Assembly (NCBI RefSeq): GCF_900129025.1
Contig: NZ_FQUM01000004.1
Coordinates: 496,001 to 560,000 of the forward strand
DNA from: Mariniphaga anaerophila
GTDB lineage: Bacteria > Bacteroidota > Bacteroidia > Bacteroidales > Prolixibacteraceae
Length of the DNA stretch: 64,000 bases
Direction of reading: 5' to 3'
Shown in pieces: positions 53,441-63,102 of the stretch (its first letter is position 1; each line of letters begins with the position of its first letter). The position numbers and the translations under genes are program-made. The notes below the pieces were generated by a model that saw only the letters and a program-made list of their open reading frames with translations, did not search any database and was not told where the DNA came from.

Positions 53441-53630
53441 AAACCATCCATTTTTGCCGTGCGAAATAAACACATTTTAACTTCATGAATACAATTTATG
53501 AAAATTCATCTTTCGAATTTAAATTTATGTTATCCCTGGGCGAAAACTTTTCACTGTTTTTTCAAAAAAAGACGCTATTTGCCCCAATTCAAAAGAAAAA
53601 AAACAAAAGTGATTTTTCGCGCATTCTGAA

Positions 53631-54563
53631 TTACTCGGAGAGCAACTGTTGAATTTTTTCGATTTTTTGTGGCATGGGCAGATGCCCGTCAACCCAGTAA
53701 ATTTTTGTTCCGCGTTTTTCCATGCCCCGAAACCAGGTCATCTGCCGTTTGGCAAATTGGTGGATGGCAATTTCCAGCTGTCTGAACATCTCCTCGTAGG
53801 AAAGTTCGCCAATTAAATGAAGTGTAAGATACTTGTACTCCAGCCCATAATAAATCAATTGTTCTGGCGTTAATCCCAAATCCAGCAGTTTTTGCACCTC
53901 ATCCAGCATCCCTTGTTCAAGCCTCTGTTTCAGCCTTTTCGTAATCCGGCTACGACGGGTTTCCCGGTCAAACTTCACCCCGATATTCAGGCTGTTTATT
54001 TTGGGCATTGACGTTTCCAAATCCGGATTTTCGCGGGAATACATTTCTATTTCGATGGCACGAATGGCACGACGGTCGGTTTCAACGTCTGTTTTATTAT
54101 GCAAATTCGGTTTCATTTGCTGAAGAATTTCGGTAAGCTCCTGCAGTGTTTTCCCTTCCAGCTTTTTCCGCAATTCTTTATTGGGCGGAACATGAATAAG
54201 TTTATAATCTTTAAGTACGGCTTCAAGATACAAGCCGCTTCCTCCGCACAGCACCGGGAATTTTCCTTTAGAACGAATCGTGTTAAAAACCTCGATAAAA
54301 TCTTCCTGAAACCGATACACATTATAATGATTTCCCGGATCCTCAATATCGACCAGATAAGACGGTATTTCAACGCCATCCACAAAATAGTCGACATAAT
54401 CTTTTCCGGTACCAATGTCCATTCCCCGGTAAACCTGACGCGAATCTGCAGAAATAACTTCGCCTTCTATTTCTGCGGCCAAATGTGCTGCCAGTCCGGT
54501 CTTTCCGGTAGCGGTGGGCCCCAAAATTGTAACCAGGTTATATTTTGACTTTTCTAAATTCAT
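53631..54563 (-). CDS. miaA: tRNA dimethylallyltransferase
   Basis: Modifies A37 of tRNAs reading codons beginning with U. 310 residues from the ATG at 54563 (a TTG at 54581 adds six residues). P-loop ILGPTATGKTGLAAHLA, ISADSRQVYRGMDIGTGKD, PVLCGGSGLYLEAVLKDY and the RAIRAIEIEMYSRE segment are family signatures. The C-terminal helices are shorter than in E. coli. Bacteroidota often have two MiaA paralogues; this one resembles the shorter class. Confidence 0.92.
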   Translation of the reverse strand: MNLEKSKYNLVTILGPTATGKTGLAAHLAAEIEGEVISADSRQVYRGMDIGTGKDYVDYFVDGVEIPSYLVDIEDPGNHYNVYRFQEDFIEVFNTIRSKGKFPVLCGGSGLYLEAVLKDYKLIHVPPNKELRKKLEGKTLQELTEILQQMKPNLHNKTDVETDRRAIRAIEIEMYSRENPDLETSMPKINSLNIGVKFDRETRRSRITKRLKQRLEQGMLDEVQKLLDLGLTPEQLIYYGLEYKYLTLHLIGELSYEEMFRQLEIAIHQFAKRQMTWFRGMEKRGTKIYWVDGHLPMPQKIEKIQQLLSE

Positions 54564-54733
54564 GTATTTATTTGAATACAAAACTATGAATTAAAAATAA
54601 TTGTAATGCCCCAAACCTAAAAATACCTTTTAACGAAGGTCAAACATCTCGAGGTTTTAACTTCGATACTCCTCTGTTTACGCCAAGCGACAAACGCATA
54701 TTGCACTTTTCAATGAGCATCTTTAAGTAATAA

Positions 54734-54765
54734 TTGCTAAATACGTTGTGCATTTTGTATCTTTG
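54734..54765 (+). promoter_or_regulatory. Promoter of the AAA ATPase gene
   Basis: TTG at 54734-54736 and TATCTTTG at 54758-54765 with 21 bases between them match the consensus, 21 bases before the ATG. Confidence 0.65.
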
Positions 54766-54786
54766 TGAAAAATAGTTTAGAAAATT

Positions 54787-55956
54787 ATGAGAATATTATA
54801 TCAGAAATTTGAAACTCTTTTACAAAATACGACAACAAATTTTAAGCGATATTTATATGACAACGTTTCGTGGGAAAGCCGGATGATTGGTATTATAGGT
54901 GCACGTGGAGTTGGAAAAACCACAATGATTCTTCAGCATATAAAAGAGAAATTAGATAGCAAAAAAGCCTTATATGTATCTGCTGATGATATGTATTTTG
55001 GAGAAAAAAAATTGATTGATTTAGCGGATGAATTCTACAAAAATGCCGGAGAATATTTATTTATTGATGAAATTCACAAATACACTAACTGGTCACGAGA
55101 ACTAAAAAACATTTACGACTCATTTCCTACATTAAAAACTGTATTTACGGGTTCTTCTGTACTTGACATTCTAAAAGGCTCTGCAGACCTAAGCCGACGA
55201 GCAATCATATACAAATTACAAGGACTATCTTTTCGCGAATATTTAAAATTATTTCATAATTACGATACGGAAATTTACTCTTTAGAACAAATCATAAATA
55301 ACGATGTAAAACTTAACGATATCCGTCATCCATTACCTCTGTTTAATGAATATTTGAAACGTGGATATTATCCATTTGGAATCGAAAATGAAATGGATCT
55401 ACGTTTAGGACAAATTATCGTTCAAACATTAGAATCAGATATTCCGCAATATGCAAATCTAAATGTGGGGACAAGTCGAAAACTTAAACGATTGCTTGCA
55501 ATAATTGCAGAAAGCGTACCTTTCAAACCCAATTTTTCAAAAATATCAGGAGTAATTAATGTAAGTAGAAATTCCTTAGATGATTATTTTTCATATATGG
55601 AAAAAGCAGGCCTAATTGGACAGTTACGGAATGAGACCAGCGGAATTAGAGGATTGGGAAAAGTTGACAAGGTGTATTTAGACAATACAAATATCAATTA
55701 CAACTTGGTTGGAGAGAAATCAGATATTGGGAATTTGAGAGAAACATTCTTTTTCAATCAAATGCGAGTAAAGAATGAAGTAATATCTTCAAAAAAAGCA
55801 GATTTTGTAATTGATGATTATACGTTTGAAATTGGAGGAAAAAATAAGCAACAGAACCAAATTGACAGAGACGGTAAATCATTTGTTGTAAAAGACGATA
55901 TAGAATATGGTTATCTCAATGTGATTCCACTTTGGGCGTTTGGCTTGAATTATTAA
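54787..55956 (+). CDS. AAA-type ATPase with C-terminal nuclease-like DUF4143 domain
   Basis: 389 residues. Walker A is IIGARGVGKTTMILQ (about 37-51) and Walker B YLFIDEIHKYTNW; a sensor segment VFTGSSVLDILKGSADLSRR follows. The C-terminal part has a winged-helix-like FSKISGVINVSRNSLDDYF and ends in KADFVIDDYTFEIGGKNK, an E-x-G-G-K variant of the PD-(D/E)xK core. Such proteins are widespread and often found in variable regions; their role is unknown. The gene is visibly more AT-rich than miaA and cutC beside it, which suggests acquisition. Confidence 0.88.
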   Translation: MRILYQKFETLLQNTTTNFKRYLYDNVSWESRMIGIIGARGVGKTTMILQHIKEKLDSKKALYVSADDMYFGEKKLIDLADEFYKNAGEYLFIDEIHKYTNWSRELKNIYDSFPTLKTVFTGSSVLDILKGSADLSRRAIIYKLQGLSFREYLKLFHNYDTEIYSLEQIINNDVKLNDIRHPLPLFNEYLKRGYYPFGIENEMDLRLGQIIVQTLESDIPQYANLNVGTSRKLKRLLAIIAESVPFKPNFSKISGVINVSRNSLDDYFSYMEKAGLIGQLRNETSGIRGLGKVDKVYLDNTNINYNLVGEKSDIGNLRETFFFNQMRVKNEVISSKKADFVIDDYTFEIGGKNKQQNQIDRDGKSFVVKDDIEYGYLNVIPLWAFGLNY

Positions 55957-56235
55957 AAAAAAACAATACCTAGCTTTAACATTTTGTAGATTTCATAGGG
56001 TTTTTAACGTTTAGGCTTTTATCAAAATAAAACGTAACGGTTGACAGTGACGCTCTCCAAAATCCGCCCCGACAACATTTACCAACCGTTTAAGCAACCA
56101 CTGATTAATAAACTAATTTTGCCCTCAAACGAAATGTTACTTTCGTGTTCTGGCATAAAGATTGCGCCTGAATATTTTTATAAAATTTCTTATGATAAAA
56201 ACCATTACCCGCTGTCGACAATAAACTCAAAACAA

Positions 56236-56727
56236 ATGAAAAAGTTCCTTTTAATTGCAGTTATTTCCACGCTCTCGTTAAACCTGTTCTCGCAGACTTT
56301 CAAGCTTGAAACGGTATTCTCCGATAAACGAACGGAAACATATTTATCGTATTGGAAGCCTTTGGATGCTGACTTCGAAACTGGCTCCCAATATTTTTCG
56401 TTGTGGGGTTACCAACTTTACTTTGACGACTGGGTTAACGGAGCATACGAAACCGAATACTTCAAAGGAAGTGCAACCGAGACATTCAACTTCTTGACCG
56501 AAATTATTCAGTTCACCGAAAAATATAAACACGAAGACAAAATTGTAACGTATATTTCGGGAGTGCAGATTAAAACCATAAATCAACTTGGTTTTAAATA
56601 TACTTTAGTGTATGATAAAGAGCGCAAGGTGGTTTGTATGTTCAAACAAAAACAATGGGAAGAGATTCTCCATCAGTTTGAGTCGTATTGTACGAAAGCC
56701 GGAATCAATTACGAACACGATAAATAA
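56236..56727 (+). CDS. Secreted protein of unknown function
   Basis: The ATG at 56236 gives the signal peptide MKKFLLIAVISTLSLNLFSQ; the reading frame is open upstream but without protein character. The mature part of about 143 residues has FKLETVFSDKRTETYLSYWK, YFSLWGYQLYFDDW and a C-terminal Lys-rich part. No family recognised. A possible -7 box TAATTTTG is at 56114-56121. The 279-base stretch 55957-56235 before it shows nothing else. Confidence 0.6.
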   Translation: MKKFLLIAVISTLSLNLFSQTFKLETVFSDKRTETYLSYWKPLDADFETGSQYFSLWGYQLYFDDWVNGAYETEYFKGSATETFNFLTEIIQFTEKYKHEDKIVTYISGVQIKTINQLGFKYTLVYDKERKVVCMFKQKQWEEILHQFESYCTKAGINYEHDK

Positions 56728-56797
56728 ACGATGCTGCGCCGGTTAACTACGATTTGTTTTTTTGCATGAAAAAGAATTTTCAAATAACGAAACAGCC

Positions 56798-57415
56798 ATG
56801 ATAAAAGAAGCTTGTGTTGAAACGCTACAGGAAGCATTGCTGGCCGAAAAAAACGGAGCCGGCCGAATTGAGCTCTGTGCAGACTTGTCAACCGGGGGAC
56901 TGACGCCACCGGCAGAACTTTTGAAGCAAGCCTGTTCAGTTCTGAAAATCCCCGTAATGGCGATGGTTCGTCCCCGTCCGGGTAACTTTATTTATTCGGA
57001 AAATGAAATTGATCAAATGAAAAACGATATTGATCTGGCCAAAAAATCGGGCGCTGCCGGAGTTGTTTTCGGACTGCTAACTGCCAACAATGAAATAGAC
57101 ATTCCCAACACGCAGTTACTGGCCGAATATGCCCGCCCACTTCCGGTCACTTTTCACAAAGCCATCGACGTATTGAAAAATCCCCCGGAAGGAGTCCGAT
57201 CATTAAAAAGCATAAAAGGAATTAAACGGATTCTCACATCGGGAGGAAAAGCTACTGCCAGAGAAGGTGCGGCTGTTATTCGAAAAATGATGGAGGTGGC
57301 CGGAGAAGATCTGATTATTTTGGTGGCAGGGAAAGTCACCCACAAAAACCTGGAAGAAATAAAGCAACTGACCGGAGCGAAAGAACTCCACGGAAAAAAA
57401 ATTGTTCCGATATAA
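56798..57415 (+). CDS. cutC: CutC-family protein
   Basis: 205 residues from the ATG at 56798; the upstream TTG extension has no family character. Motifs: ACVETLQEALLAEKNGAGRI, ELCADLSTGGLTPPAELLKQ, MVRPRPGNFIYSENEID, VVFGLLTANNEID and VTFHKAIDVLKNP. The TIM-barrel fold is certain; the traditional copper-homeostasis role is weakly supported, since the active-site cluster resembles a sugar-phosphate or metal-dependent enzyme. Confidence 0.9.
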   Translation: MIKEACVETLQEALLAEKNGAGRIELCADLSTGGLTPPAELLKQACSVLKIPVMAMVRPRPGNFIYSENEIDQMKNDIDLAKKSGAAGVVFGLLTANNEIDIPNTQLLAEYARPLPVTFHKAIDVLKNPPEGVRSLKSIKGIKRILTSGGKATAREGAAVIRKMMEVAGEDLIILVAGKVTHKNLEEIKQLTGAKELHGKKIVPI

Positions 57416-57445
57416 AAAAAAACGGACAGCCCAAAGGCCATCCGT
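57411..57445 (-). terminator. Terminator of the rhamnose operon
   Basis: On the minus strand ACGGATGGCC (57436-57445) pairs with the segment ending TCCGT at 57422 over ten positions, two of them G-U. A run of nine T follows (57414-57422, partly in the stem). It lies 50 bases beyond the rhaA stop and overlaps the cutC 3' end. Confidence 0.75.
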
Positions 57446-57496
57446 CTTCACACAAATACTATCTATTAGTAACTTACACTTAAATTTAGCTTCATT

Positions 57497-58762
57497 CTAT
57501 CTTTTACTCAACACATCTTTTTCGTAAGTCAGTATTTCTGAAATGTAATCTTCGCCTGCCGGAACATCGTTTAACAGGCAGTAATAATCCCAAATAGCAC
57601 CAAACGGTTTGGTTTTCAATTCTTCGAGCATAGCCAGCCGTTCGAAATAACGTCCTTCTTCCTCCATTTTAACCAACTGAGCAGTCGGCTCCAGCAGAGC
57701 AATAAGAAAAGCTTTTTGTGCAGCACGTGTACCAACTACGTAAGCACCTATCCGGTTAATTGAAGCATCGAAAAAATCGAGCCCGGTATTTACACGGCCA
57801 AAAAAATTGTTACGGACAATCTCGGATGCAATAAGCTGCACTTCTTCGTTGAGGGTAACCACGTGGTCAGAGTCCCAACGTACCGGACGCGTAACATGAA
57901 GTAGAACTTCATCTGTAAACTGAAGGCACGACGAAATCTTATCGCCCACCTGCTCTGTGGGATGAAAATGCCCGTTATCCAAACAAATCAGCTTATTATT
58001 TTTGATGGCGTACCCCAGGTAAAAATCGTGCGAACCCACGGTCATCGACTCGGCTCCGATTCCAAAAAGCTTGCTCTCCACGGCATCTTTCAAATACTCT
58101 TTTGAAAACTCATTTTCGTATCCCTCGTCGAGCGACTTTTTCAAAAGTGCGCGGTAACCGTTTCTGTCAACCGGCACATCTTTAGAACCGTCCGGAATCC
58201 AGGTATTGTGCACACATGGAGTTCCCAACTGTTTTCCCATTTCTGCACCAATTTCCCGGCAACGTTTCATGTGTTCCACCCAAAATTTTCTGATTCCTTC
58301 GTCTTTTGAAGAAAGCGTAAAACCACTGTCAGCTTTCGGGTGCGAAAAATAGGTTCCGTTAAAATCAAGGCCGATTCCCAGATTTTTAGCCCAGTCAATC
58401 CATCCCTGAAAATGCTCAACTCCAATTTCGTCGCGATCAACCAGTTTTCCGCCAAATTCGCCGTAAATAGCATGCAGATTCAGGCGTTGTTTCCCCGGCA
58501 ACAAGTGCATCACCTTTTCAAGGTCGGCACGCATTTGCCCAATGGTTTTGGCTTTACCGGGATAATTACCGGTTGTCTGAATCCCTCCGCCGGACAATGC
58601 TGCATCCGGTTTTTCAAAACCTCCCACATCATCGGTTTGCCAGCAATGCAAACTAATTACAACTTCTTTCATTTTATCAATGGCTTTCTCTGCTTCCACT
58701 CCAATTGCAGCATACTGCTCTTTCGCCAGTTGATACGCTTTTTCAATTTGTGTTCTATCCAT
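57497..58762 (-). CDS. rhaA: L-rhamnose isomerase
   Basis: Converts L-rhamnose to L-rhamnulose; 421 residues, normal length. TIM-barrel metal-site residues are in IGLDFNGTYFSHPKADSGFT, HNTWIPDGSKDVPVDRNGYR, GAESMTVGSHDFYLGYA, LICLDNGHFHPTEQVGD and PVRWDSDHVVTLNEE. It is last in the operon, 22 bases after the rhamnosidase gene. RhaB kinase and RhaD aldolase, the next steps, are not encoded in this window. Confidence 0.96.
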   Translation of the reverse strand: MDRTQIEKAYQLAKEQYAAIGVEAEKAIDKMKEVVISLHCWQTDDVGGFEKPDAALSGGGIQTTGNYPGKAKTIGQMRADLEKVMHLLPGKQRLNLHAIYGEFGGKLVDRDEIGVEHFQGWIDWAKNLGIGLDFNGTYFSHPKADSGFTLSSKDEGIRKFWVEHMKRCREIGAEMGKQLGTPCVHNTWIPDGSKDVPVDRNGYRALLKKSLDEGYENEFSKEYLKDAVESKLFGIGAESMTVGSHDFYLGYAIKNNKLICLDNGHFHPTEQVGDKISSCLQFTDEVLLHVTRPVRWDSDHVVTLNEEVQLIASEIVRNNFFGRVNTGLDFFDASINRIGAYVVGTRAAQKAFLIALLEPTAQLVKMEEEGRYFERLAMLEELKTKPFGAIWDYYCLLNDVPAGEDYISEILTYEKDVLSKR

Positions 58763-58784
58763 AATATTCTTGTTTCAATTTGTG

Positions 58785-61520
58785 TTATAGCGGGTAACTA
58801 AACCGGTATTTTCCTGAACCCAGTTTCAACGTCACGCCCTCTTCATTTTGTTTTGCGTTATTATCAGAATCACTTTTTAACGGCGCAGAATTCAACACAA
58901 CTTTACTCATTGAAGCTGAAGGGAGTTTAACAGTTGCAGTTGTATTTGCAGGAATCCTCACATCATAAATCATCTGTTCCCCTTCAATTTTCCAGCCCGA
59001 TTCAATTTCACCGTACATCGATTTATAAGTTGCTTTAGCATTGGTCAGCCCGCCCCCGGGATGCGGAGCGAGGAAGAAATGTTTGTACCCCGGTTCTTTT
59101 TCGTCAATCTGAATTCCGGCTACATAATTATACAGCCACTCGCCAATTGCGCCGTAAGCATAGTGGTTAAAACTGTTCATCCCGGCATTTTGAAATGACC
59201 CGTCGGGTTTCTGCCCGTCCCAGCGTTCCCAAATGGTGGTTGCCCCTTGCGTAACCGGGTACAACCACGATGGATATTCTTTGCGGTTCAGCAGCATAAA
59301 CGCCAAATCTTCGTAACCATTATCCGAAAGCGTTTTGCACAGCAGCGGAGTTCCCACAAAACCGGTAGTTAGGTGTTTGAATTTACGGACATCTCCGGCA
59401 AGGTATTCTGCCGCTTTGGGGACTAATTTTTCAGGAAGAAGTTCAAACGCCAAAGCAAGCGAATAGGCTGTTTGCGTATGCGAAACCAATCGCCCGGAAG
59501 GAGCCACAAATTCGTTGACAAAAGCTTTCTTTACCAAATCTGAAAGGGTTGCATATTTTTCAGCATCTTCAGTTTTCCCCAAAACCAGGGCAATTTCAGA
59601 AAGAAGCCTACTGGAATATGCATAATATGCGGTTGCAATAAGATCTTTTTCGGTAGTTGCACCCGGATAATCAGAACGGGTAGTTGCAAAAGCAAGCCAG
59701 TCGCCGTAATGCGTGTCACCAATCCAAAGGTAATCATCCCCTGCCCTGCTTTTCATATACTCCACCCAGGCTTTCATACTCGGATACTGCACTTGCAAAA
59801 TCCGCTCGTCTCCGTATGCCAGGTAAGTTTGCCACGGCACAATTACTGCGGCATCAGCCCAGGCCGTTGACCCACCGGCGCCATTCAATACATCCGGAAT
59901 AACATGCGGAACCTTTCCGTCAGCCCCCTGATCGGCGGCAACATCTTTCATCCACTTTGTGTAAAACGCAGCAACATCAAAGTTGAAAGCTGCAGTCGCA
60001 CAAAACACCTGAGCGTCGCCTGTCCAGCCAAGCCGTTCATCGCGCTGCGGGCAATCGGTTGGCACATCTAAAAAGTTGCCTTTTTGTCCCCACTGAATAT
60101 TATGCTGAAGCTGATTAATGAGCGGCTCGGAGCAGACAAATGTTCCGGTTGGCTCCATGTCTGAATAAATAACAACTCCGGTAATATCATCCAACTCAGG
60201 CGTACCCGGGAAGTTTTCAACTTTTAGGTATCTGAAACCATGAAAAGTAAACCGAGGCTCATAAATTTCCTCACCATCTCCTTTCAAAATATAAACGTCT
60301 GTTGCTTTGGCGGCGCGAAGGTTTTCGATGTAAAAATTGCCGTCCTTATCGAGCACCTCGGCGAATTTAAGCGTAACAGCCTTTCCTCTTTCCCCTTTTA
60401 CTTTCATTCGTACCCAGCCAACCATATTCTGGCCCATATCAAAAACAACTTCGCCTTTGGGTGTGGTGATTATTTCGACGGGTGAGATTTCTTCAACTGC
60501 TTTTACCGGGACACCCTGCGGGGCAATTAGCGTATTTTTCGGATGATTTAGTGTTTCAACTTTTCCCCAGCCGGAATCATCAAATGCTGTGGTTGCCCAC
60601 CCCGGCATTTCCAGTCGGGCATCGTAAGTTTCGCCATTGTATATATCAGAAAAAACCAGCGCCCCGGTTGTCGCCTTCCAACTTTCATCTGTACCAATTG
60701 TCTCTGCGGTTCCGTCAGAATAAGTTATATGAAGCTGTGCAATCAGAGCCACATCATTGCCGTAATAACTGTGCTGATTCCGGAACCCAATATTTCCCCG
60801 GTACCAGCCGTCGCCTAAAATAGCGCCCAAAGAGTTTTGGGATTTTAACATGGACGTAACGTCGTAAGTTTGATACTGAATCCGCTTTCCATAACTGGTC
60901 CAGCCCGGAGTGAATAACTCATCGCCAACCTTTTCTCCGTTCAGGTACAATTCGTACAATCCCAATGCAGAAGCGTAAATTCTCGCTGATTTCACTTTTT
61001 TTGCTGCCGAAAATTCTTTTCGCAAATACTGGCATGGCTTTGAGCCCTCTGCCTGTTTCTCTTCTGCCATCATAATCCACGAGGCCGACCATTGTTCCGG
61101 GGAAAGCATTCCCGTTTCCCAGTAGGCAGGTTCGCTCCATTTTGTGGCTTTATTCTGGTTGTCCCAAATGCGCACCTGCCAATATACACGTTGCATTGCC
61201 CCCTGTTCAGGCCCCTCATATTCCACATTGACCGACTGGCTGCTGTTCACTTTTCCTGAACTCCAAATCAATTTATTTTTTCTGTTCAAATTAGATGGCG
61301 AATCAGCCACCCTGATTTCGTATGCAGCCTGCGACACATTTTCGTTTTCGGAAAGTATTTTCCAACTCAGTCGCGGTTTTTGTACATCAATACCAATCGG
61401 ATTGGTATGGTATTCACAAACCAGTTCTGTTACCCGGGTAATTTCTGCGGCGGAAACACCCATGCTGCTCATAATAAATACCGCAGCCAAAAGCTTCGTC
61501 CATTGAACTATCCGTTTCAT
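58785..61520 (-). CDS. Glycoside hydrolase family 78 alpha-L-rhamnosidase
   Basis: Secreted 911-residue enzyme releasing rhamnose from glycosides or rhamnogalacturonan side chains. Signal peptide LAAVFIMSSMGVSAA. Domain order: Ig-like N-terminus (about 25-140, YHTNPIGIDVQKPRLSWKIL), Bac_rhamnosid_N beta domain (about 165-340, RIYASALGLYELYLNGEKVG), (alpha/alpha)6 catalytic domain with the signature LDVPTDCPQRDERLGWTGDA, and a C-terminal beta domain. The signature contains the family's Asp/Glu catalytic residues. It is cotranscribed with rhaM and rhaT. Confidence 0.96.
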   Translation of the reverse strand: MKRIVQWTKLLAAVFIMSSMGVSAAEITRVTELVCEYHTNPIGIDVQKPRLSWKILSENENVSQAAYEIRVADSPSNLNRKNKLIWSSGKVNSSQSVNVEYEGPEQGAMQRVYWQVRIWDNQNKATKWSEPAYWETGMLSPEQWSASWIMMAEEKQAEGSKPCQYLRKEFSAAKKVKSARIYASALGLYELYLNGEKVGDELFTPGWTSYGKRIQYQTYDVTSMLKSQNSLGAILGDGWYRGNIGFRNQHSYYGNDVALIAQLHITYSDGTAETIGTDESWKATTGALVFSDIYNGETYDARLEMPGWATTAFDDSGWGKVETLNHPKNTLIAPQGVPVKAVEEISPVEIITTPKGEVVFDMGQNMVGWVRMKVKGERGKAVTLKFAEVLDKDGNFYIENLRAAKATDVYILKGDGEEIYEPRFTFHGFRYLKVENFPGTPELDDITGVVIYSDMEPTGTFVCSEPLINQLQHNIQWGQKGNFLDVPTDCPQRDERLGWTGDAQVFCATAAFNFDVAAFYTKWMKDVAADQGADGKVPHVIPDVLNGAGGSTAWADAAVIVPWQTYLAYGDERILQVQYPSMKAWVEYMKSRAGDDYLWIGDTHYGDWLAFATTRSDYPGATTEKDLIATAYYAYSSRLLSEIALVLGKTEDAEKYATLSDLVKKAFVNEFVAPSGRLVSHTQTAYSLALAFELLPEKLVPKAAEYLAGDVRKFKHLTTGFVGTPLLCKTLSDNGYEDLAFMLLNRKEYPSWLYPVTQGATTIWERWDGQKPDGSFQNAGMNSFNHYAYGAIGEWLYNYVAGIQIDEKEPGYKHFFLAPHPGGGLTNAKATYKSMYGEIESGWKIEGEQMIYDVRIPANTTATVKLPSASMSKVVLNSAPLKSDSDNNAKQNEEGVTLKLGSGKYRFSYPL

Positions 61521-61550
61521 ATTTTTATTGTTTTAGTTTAAAATGCTTCA

Positions 61551-61865
61551 CTACTCCATAAAAAACAATTCTTCCAAAGGAATCGTCACCGGTGAATTGT
61601 CGGGGTTCGTTTTCATAATATCCGACATAAACTTCCACCATTTTTTAACAATTTCGGTCTGCCCCAAATCCTGCGATCCTCCTTCCCCGCTCACTTTCTG
61701 AAAAGCGAAAAGGGTGTTTGTCTCTTCGTCCAGAAAAATGGAGTACTCGCTTACTCCGGACTCTTTTAAAAGTTTCTTCAGCTCTGGCCATATTTGGTCG
61801 TGCCGTTTTTTATACTCTTCTTTTTGCCCCTGATTCAGGTGCATTTTAAAAGCTACGCGTTCCAT
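61551..61865 (-). CDS. rhaM: L-rhamnose mutarotase
   Basis: 104-residue enzyme that interconverts alpha- and beta-rhamnopyranose, feeding RhaA. Features: MERVAFKMHLNQGQKEEYKK, RHDQIWPELKKLLKESGV with the catalytic His, YSIFLDEETNTLFAFQ and the terminal MKTNPDNSPVTIPLEELFFM. Length and fold (dimeric alpha/beta barrel) are normal. It overlaps the rhaT stop by one base. Confidence 0.95.
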   Translation of the reverse strand: MERVAFKMHLNQGQKEEYKKRHDQIWPELKKLLKESGVSEYSIFLDEETNTLFAFQKVSGEGGSQDLGQTEIVKKWWKFMSDIMKTNPDNSPVTIPLEELFFME

Positions 61866-62974
61866 TATCCAAGTGCATTAAGTTCAGGATACAACCATTT
61901 GGCAGCCCCAACAACGATAACTGCCAGCAGAATAGCAAAAATCCCCATCAGAATAGTGAAATACGTTTTTTTGGAAACGCCTTTCCATTCTCTGCGGTAA
62001 AATCCCCATAAATTAGAAGTCAGGATTATAGTTGACATGTGCAAAATCCACGAGCTTGCACCATTGCCAATTTTGGTTTCGCCCATGCCGTAAAAGAAAA
62101 ATTGCATAAACCACATTGTTCCGGCCAAAATGCAGAACAGGTAATTGCGGGTTAACGGCGTAGATTTATCTGTAAAATCGCCATAAGTACGATTTTTCAA
62201 AATCAGATACCCGGTCCACAGCACATTGGTTGTTAAACCTCCCCAAAGGATAACAAAAAAGGTAATATTGTTCTGAAAGATGTAATTGCCCGAGCCACCG
62301 GGATTCATCGCCAGCCAATTGTTATTGGCAATTTCGGCCATTGGTTTACCTGCATCAATACCAAAGCTAAAGAATGCACTTAACACGCCAGACACAATCG
62401 CAATAATCAATCCTTTCGACAAGCTGAACTCAGTATTAACGCCGTCTTTCGCCCCACCTAAATCTTTATCCTTTTGCAAGCCGGCTCGGCCGCACAAAAT
62501 AATTCCGACTACACAAATCAGCACGCCAAACAACACCAGCAATCCTCCGGTGCTGCCAAGCAGGTCTGTAAAAGAAATTCCTTCCGGAATGTACTGGTTG
62601 ACCCCGGGTATATTACGAATAATAGGCAACCCCAGCGAACCAACTACCGATGTAATACCAAGCAAAACAGAGTTGCCAAGCGACATTCCGAGGTACCGAA
62701 TTGCCAGCCCGTAAGTAAGGCCTCCCACACCCCAAAGCAATCCCATTATATAAGTTGTTCTTAAAACACTGCCTGTGGAAACCGACAAAATTTCCTGGTA
62801 ACCGGGAATAGTTAACCGAACAGCCAGGTATGGTACAATCAGCCACGAGAAAATTCCGCCGGTAATCCAGTAAATCTCCCATCGCCACTTTTTCACCCAA
62901 TTGTAGGGCATATAAAAACTCCCGGACGCAAAGCCCCCGATAGAATGGTAAAGAATCCCTAAAATAACTTGCAT
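61865..62974 (-). CDS. rhaT: L-rhamnose/proton symporter RhaT
   Basis: Inner-membrane permease of 369 residues with about ten spans, drug/metabolite-transporter fold. Signatures include GGFASGSFYMPYNWVKKWRW, EIYWITGGIFSWLIVP and the C-terminal GFYRREWKGVSKKTYFTIL. It heads the rhaT-rhaM-GH78-rhaA operon and is divergent from the AraC regulator. Confidence 0.94.
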   Translation of the reverse strand: MQVILGILYHSIGGFASGSFYMPYNWVKKWRWEIYWITGGIFSWLIVPYLAVRLTIPGYQEILSVSTGSVLRTTYIMGLLWGVGGLTYGLAIRYLGMSLGNSVLLGITSVVGSLGLPIIRNIPGVNQYIPEGISFTDLLGSTGGLLVLFGVLICVVGIILCGRAGLQKDKDLGGAKDGVNTEFSLSKGLIIAIVSGVLSAFFSFGIDAGKPMAEIANNNWLAMNPGGSGNYIFQNNITFFVILWGGLTTNVLWTGYLILKNRTYGDFTDKSTPLTRNYLFCILAGTMWFMQFFFYGMGETKIGNGASSWILHMSTIILTSNLWGFYRREWKGVSKKTYFTILMGIFAILLAVIVVGAAKWLYPELNALG

Positions 62975-63018
62975 TTTTTGTTCCTTTAGATTTGATTTAG
63001 AGCAGTAATATTAATTTA

Positions 63019-63058
63019 TATCTTTGAGGTAAAATTATAGCAGTTAGGAGAATTCTCC
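63019..63058 (+). promoter_or_regulatory. AraC-gene promoter and palindrome in the rhamnose control region
   Basis: TATCTTTG (63019-63026) is a -7 box reading towards the AraC gene, 76 bases before its ATG. A perfect 12-base palindrome GGAGAATTCTCC follows at 63047-63058. It lies in the 128-base divergent region to rhaT and may be an operator or a leader hairpin. No matching box for rhaT was seen, as expected if that promoter needs an activator. Confidence 0.6.
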
Positions 63059-63102
63059 AATACACAAAATGCTCTGCTATTTGCATTTTTTGACACAAAC
63101 CA

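Noticed and set aside
55957-56235. Extending the secreted protein at 56236 upstream to an in-frame start at 56041
   Set aside because: The extra 65 residues have no signal or family character and the internal ATG begins a textbook signal peptide.
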